From the NCBI GenBank assembly GCA_003024985.2, contig PXIH01S0000872.1: DNA of 10,284 nucleotides. The stretch is one strand, 5' to 3'. The translations under genes and the position numbers were made by a program. The notes under the pieces are model-generated. The model searched no databases and had not been told where the DNA came from. It saw nothing but the letters and a program-made list of their open reading frames with translations. The DNA comes from Euperipatoides rowelli (taxonomy: Eukaryota > Onychophora > Udeonychophora > Euonychophora > Peripatopsidae). Within the stretch, counting starts at the first letter, position 1, and the number at the start of each line of letters is the position of its first letter. This document shows positions 7,570 to 10,284 of this stretch, one piece after another.

Positions 7570-7668
7570 CCTCAGCTGGGAGACTTGTTGAGTGCACTCT
7601 GATAATTCATCTTCAATAACATTTTTTGATTTTTCTGCTAGACTAAGCTGCTTCTGCAACGAACAGCA
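7570..7668 (-). CDS. PPP1R21: PPP1R21 orthologue, penultimate recognisable exon
   Basis: Thirty-three codons on the minus strand beginning CCSLQKQLSLAEKSKNVIED and ending QQVSQLR. It aligns with the vertebrate PPP1R21 segment that has the LAEKSK core, immediately before the DEL..TTKRSYEDQ block, so the order of the two exons here matches the protein. The acceptor is a T-rich tract ending TTTTTTAG before 7668. The donor is AGG|GTAAGC after 7570. Both ends are phase 0, and joining to 5344 gives SQLR-DELQ with no frame change. The sequence is too short for a long open frame of its own and was found from splice signals plus similarity. Charged and leucine-rich heptads indicate coiled coil. The preceding exon, expected to end with the residues before the first cysteine, was not found up to 10284. 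Confidence 0.92.
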
Positions 7669-8081
7669 CTAAAAAATAAAATAAAAAAATATTTAATTTT
7701 AACAGATTGAAAAATAAATTGATTGACTTAATTAAAATTATATATTTCTGGTTTGAAATATACTGTATTGTATATACTGTAGTATTAACTAATTTTATTT
7801 GTAGAGTATACAAGTCAAGAACATTATAAAGTAAACACCTATTGTAATGTATAGCCTACACAAATTACAAAACAGACAAATACTCCAAGCAACTACACCT
7901 TTAACGGGAGTTTTTTTCAAAAGACAAGCTCATTTTTCAATTAAAGACATTATGCTTTAAACATTAATAATTCTGACAAAGCCTATCCTGCTCATCTAAG
8001 TTTATTTTGCACAGTGTTGAATTGAATACTTCATTAGATATTTTAACGATTGTAAATAAAAAAAGTGAGCTAAATATTTGT

Positions 8082-8143
8082 GTGTGGTAGTTATCAGTTT
8101 ATCACTCCTTTTGTCGGTGATACAACCGTACTACCTATCACAC
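8082..8143. repeat. Imperfect nested hairpin
   Basis: GTGTGGTAGT (8082-8091) pairs with ACTACC...CACAC (8130-8143, with a 3-nt bulge). Inside it, TATCAC (8100-8105) pairs with GTGATA (8117-8122). A patch richer in C and G than its surroundings follows (to about 8158). It may be a small foldback element; no target-site duplication is clear. Confidence 0.5.
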
Positions 8144-8659
8144 GCCTACTGCCCCCTTTCTATTTTAACCTTTAAAATATGTAAACTATAAATTATATTT
8201 CATTTGGGAAGTATTTTTATATTATATTATATTTGAAAAGTTATCTTTTTGCAAAGGAATGAAACATTTCTATTATAACAATAATAATAACTTTTAATTT
8301 ACTTGGTGGTGATAATAGGATTTAATCGTTATATAAAAGAGATGGAAAAGGTGGATTGAAAACTTCCAACTAAAGTATTTATTTGCATAGGGTTGGGCAG
8401 CATCATCTGGACCATAGAACTAAAAGTCTAAATATGCCGACAGCAAACTTCTTGACTGTCGACATTATAATTAAAAAGTCTGTAATTCTTTTCCATTGTC
8501 ATTAGGTTTTATTATTTTTATTTACTTTTATTTTATTTAACTTAAAAAGAAAGTGACAGCATATTTTAAAACAGGTGTGCTGACCATCTCAACTTTTCAT
8601 TGGCCAGCACATTCCTCCAATCCGGATACTGGAAACCTTAGACAGTAATAAAATAAGAT

Positions 8660-8760
8660 TGTAACGTAAAAACGCCCCCGGGAGGGTACGACAGGTAAAG
8701 GAGCTGGCTCCTGCTGGAAAGGGTTGCAGCAAGAGCCATTCCCCCAAGTGAAGACAAAAA
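8660..8760. repeat. GC-rich patch with strong hairpin, possible SINE or transposon fragment
   Basis: Composition departs sharply from the AT-rich surroundings, including CGCCCCCGGGAGGG at about 8671-8684. Arms 8705-8716 and 8727-8738 form a 12-bp stem around a 10-nt loop. The single imperfect pair (8711 with 8732) is C-A on the plus strand but G-U on the minus strand, so a minus-strand RNA would have a complete stem. Overlapping open frames on both strands (8589-8810 minus, 8724-8936 plus) show no protein-family pattern. A tRNA-like A/B box was not recognised. Confidence 0.45.
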
Positions 8761-8832
8761 TACAAGCTGGCAGTTTTTATAAAACCTGCAATTGCACATT
8801 TAAATTGCAAGACTGCATAATTAACCTAATTA

Positions 8833-8943
8833 GCATTAGTCGTGCATTTGGGGGAAGTAGAATTATTGTTTGTGACGCACTACTAATTAAAGTAAGCACA
8901 TCACAAACTATGCCAACAAATTCCCAAATGCACTAACTAATGC
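8833..8943. repeat. Nested 111-bp imperfect palindrome (foldback/MITE-like)
   Basis: Outer arms: GCATTAGT (8833-8840) with ACTAATGC (8936-8943), and GTGCATTTGGG (8842-8852) with CCCAAATGCAC (8923-8933), separated only by a 1-nt versus 2-nt bulge. Inner arms: GTTTGTGA (8868-8875) with TCACAAAC (8901-8908). At least 27 base pairs form one long interrupted stem. Foldback or MITE ancestry is the simplest reading; a hairpin RNA precursor is possible because it lies within the presumed PPP1R21 intron. Confidence 0.65.
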
Positions 8944-9059
8944 ATATTATTTAAAAAGGTAGGATTCACAAATGACATTGAACTAACTATGCAATTAAAT
9001 AATAAAATATCATTTACATGCTTAGACAGTTCTCTATAATATACAATATGTTACCACCA

Positions 9060-9197
9060 TATGCTTCTTAGCTTGAAGCATCTAAGTACCAGCATCAACA
9101 TATAATTTACAGCGCTGTAGAATGAAGGAAATGTATATGTACTGTATAATGATTACTCTATGTTCTTTAGCTTGTGATGTTTTTAGGTCCCGCATCA
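9060..9197. repeat. Weak ~99-bp direct duplication
   Basis: The segment from 9060 (TATGCTTCTTAGCTTG ... GCATCA) recurs from 9159 (TATGTTCTTTAGCTTG ... GCATCA). Similarity is clear at both ends but poor in the middle, with a 1-nt length difference. Upstream flanks are also loosely alike. It may be an old tandem duplication. Confidence 0.35.
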
Positions 9198-9600
9198 CTG
9201 CTTATTTTCTGTATTGTTAAATGTGGAAATTTCAGCCTGAAAATTGGACCTTTATCTTTAATCTTTTATACAGAATTCATGTCATGATGAAAATTATTAG
9301 GGACCCAAATCTATACCTTCATATCGCATTGAATTTTCACCATCTGCAGTAAAATAAGATGGCATTTAAGACTAAAAGAGTATGATGCTTTCTAGTCGAT
9401 ACATAAAAGTTTGTTATGAATGATATTTGATGCATTTATTTAGTCCCAAACTGAGATGCATTTTTTTTTTCCGCTTCTGTAATTTTGCAGACTGACCGAA
9501 AAAAACAACAGGCCACCTTTTTTCCTCACACATGTATATTACTTGTTGATTCACTAAATGAATGAGATACTAGGATGAACATATGGTACAGTTCTTCCTT

Positions 9601-9619
9601 TTCCTCATCCTATGAGGAA
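9601..9619. repeat. 8-bp perfect hairpin, 3-nt loop
   Basis: TTCCTCAT (9601-9608) pairs with ATGAGGAA (9612-9619). It is an isolated palindrome in otherwise featureless AT-rich sequence; function unknown. Confidence 0.5.
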
Positions 9620-10284
9620 TTTTGATTTCTTTTGGTAAATATATTTTCACCAGTGTAAGACAAATCTTAGATATGAAGTTGACATTTTAATAGTATTTTG
9701 AGAAGTTTTTTTTTTTTCTTTTACATGGGTAGCCTAGGCTCAAATGAGATGTATCGGGAATCTAAAATTAACACGTTGACAATACAAATAATAGTTCATA
9801 TAAAGCAGCAGCTTCTTCTTACCCATTTTTTTAACACCTAATACTTAGGTATATGTACTTGGCTTTTAATACATAATATATCATCATCCTACGTTTTACA
9901 CTTATGCAATAGCACACTGCTCAGCTGATTTGTCACGCATGATACAAAGCCTATGATATTGTGCCGCTATAGCACTAGTGACCTAAACTAATGGGCCTTA
10001 ATGACAACACTTTCAGCACTGGGCAATTTGCTATGGTTCTTCCATAGAATACTGAGCATTTTGGACCATTTTTCAAAAAAATTATTGTTCATTTATTTAT
10101 AGGAATAAATAAATTCTGATTTCTATATTTTTTAGTAAAATAGACTGGCTAATAATTTACATAAAAATAACTTTATCAATGCTAATGAATTTTTTTAATA
10201 ATATCAATATATATAAATTTATGAGAAAATCGAAAAGTCTGACATTAACATTTTGATAATAATGTCAAATATTATTTTACTTTA

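Larger units (their letters stand above)
7669..10284 (-). other. Presumed PPP1R21 intron upstream of exon 7570-7668
   Basis: No further PPP1R21 exon could be recognised. I looked on the minus strand for the segment that precedes the LAEKSK block in the protein and found nothing convincing. The stretch is AT-rich, with several palindromes listed separately and a GC-rich patch at 8660-8760. It is taken as intron because the next exon upstream must exist on this strand, but its length and limits are inferred. Confidence 0.65.

Noticed and set aside
8589-8936. Overlapping open frames on both strands across the GC-rich patch
   Set aside because: The patch contains a hairpin and is open in both directions because of its composition. 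Neither translation resembles a protein family.
9317-9343. Possible 27-bp microexon on the minus strand (CTGCAG acceptor, AAG|GTATAG donor)
   Set aside because: The splice-like signals are tidy and the length is a multiple of three, but the encoded residues do not match PPP1R21. Such pairs are common by chance in 2.6 kb.
1-10284. CRISPR arrays, tRNA/rRNA genes, bacterial operons or phage modules
   Set aside because: None seen. Splice sites, large introns and retroelement relics indicate animal nuclear DNA, and the only regular repeat array (1-190) has no spacer structure.

Overview
The window is nuclear DNA from an animal, most likely an invertebrate. It is strongly AT-rich, with long gene-poor stretches, microsatellites, GT-AG introns and decayed retroelements. 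It shows no bacterial features such as operons, Shine-Dalgarno sites, CRISPR arrays or phage genes. The species cannot be named from the sequence.

The one real gene is on the minus strand: the 3' portion of an orthologue of PPP1R21 (protein phosphatase 1 regulatory subunit 21, also the Fy-2 subunit of the FERRY endosomal complex). Two adjacent coding exons are clear, 7668-7570 (33 codons) and 5344-5210 (45 codons). They are separated by a 2.2-kb intron and joined in phase 0. Together they match the conserved C-terminal coiled coil of the family, including the TTKRSYEDQ-type signature. Upstream exons should lie beyond base 10284. The short last exon was not found with confidence. About 560 bp downstream of the last exon, at 4616-4651, is a same-orientation 36-bp near-copy of part of it (33 of 36 bases identical). 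It lacks an acceptor and has a stop just upstream, so it looks like a dead exon fragment.

From left to right: 1-190 is a degenerate 65-bp tandem repeat. 262-340 is a G-rich island with a canonical G-quadruplex pattern. 350-385 is a hairpin followed by CTAG-T that resembles a Helitron 3' end. 404-418 (minus strand) is a purine tract followed by TGTTA, a candidate start of a copia 3' LTR. About 640-2484 (minus strand) is a Ty1/copia pol fragment (integrase C-terminus, linker, reverse transcriptase, RNase H) broken by at least eight frame changes and two stops. 2485-3410 is AT-rich non-coding DNA with short palindromes. 3534 to about 4015 (minus strand) is the 3' end of a non-LTR (Jockey/CR1-like) reverse transcriptase relic. 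4020-5209 is non-coding apart from the exon fragment. 5210-7668 is the PPP1R21 exon-intron-exon block. 7669-10284 appears to be the preceding intron, with a GC-rich hairpin (8660-8760) and a nested 111-bp palindrome (8833-8943).

I found no new multi-gene system. The items most worth a second look are the PPP1R21 exon fragment and its competing donor sites, the paired Helitron-like termini, the intronic palindromes, and an apparent excess of the 7-mer TACAGTA/TACTGTA.
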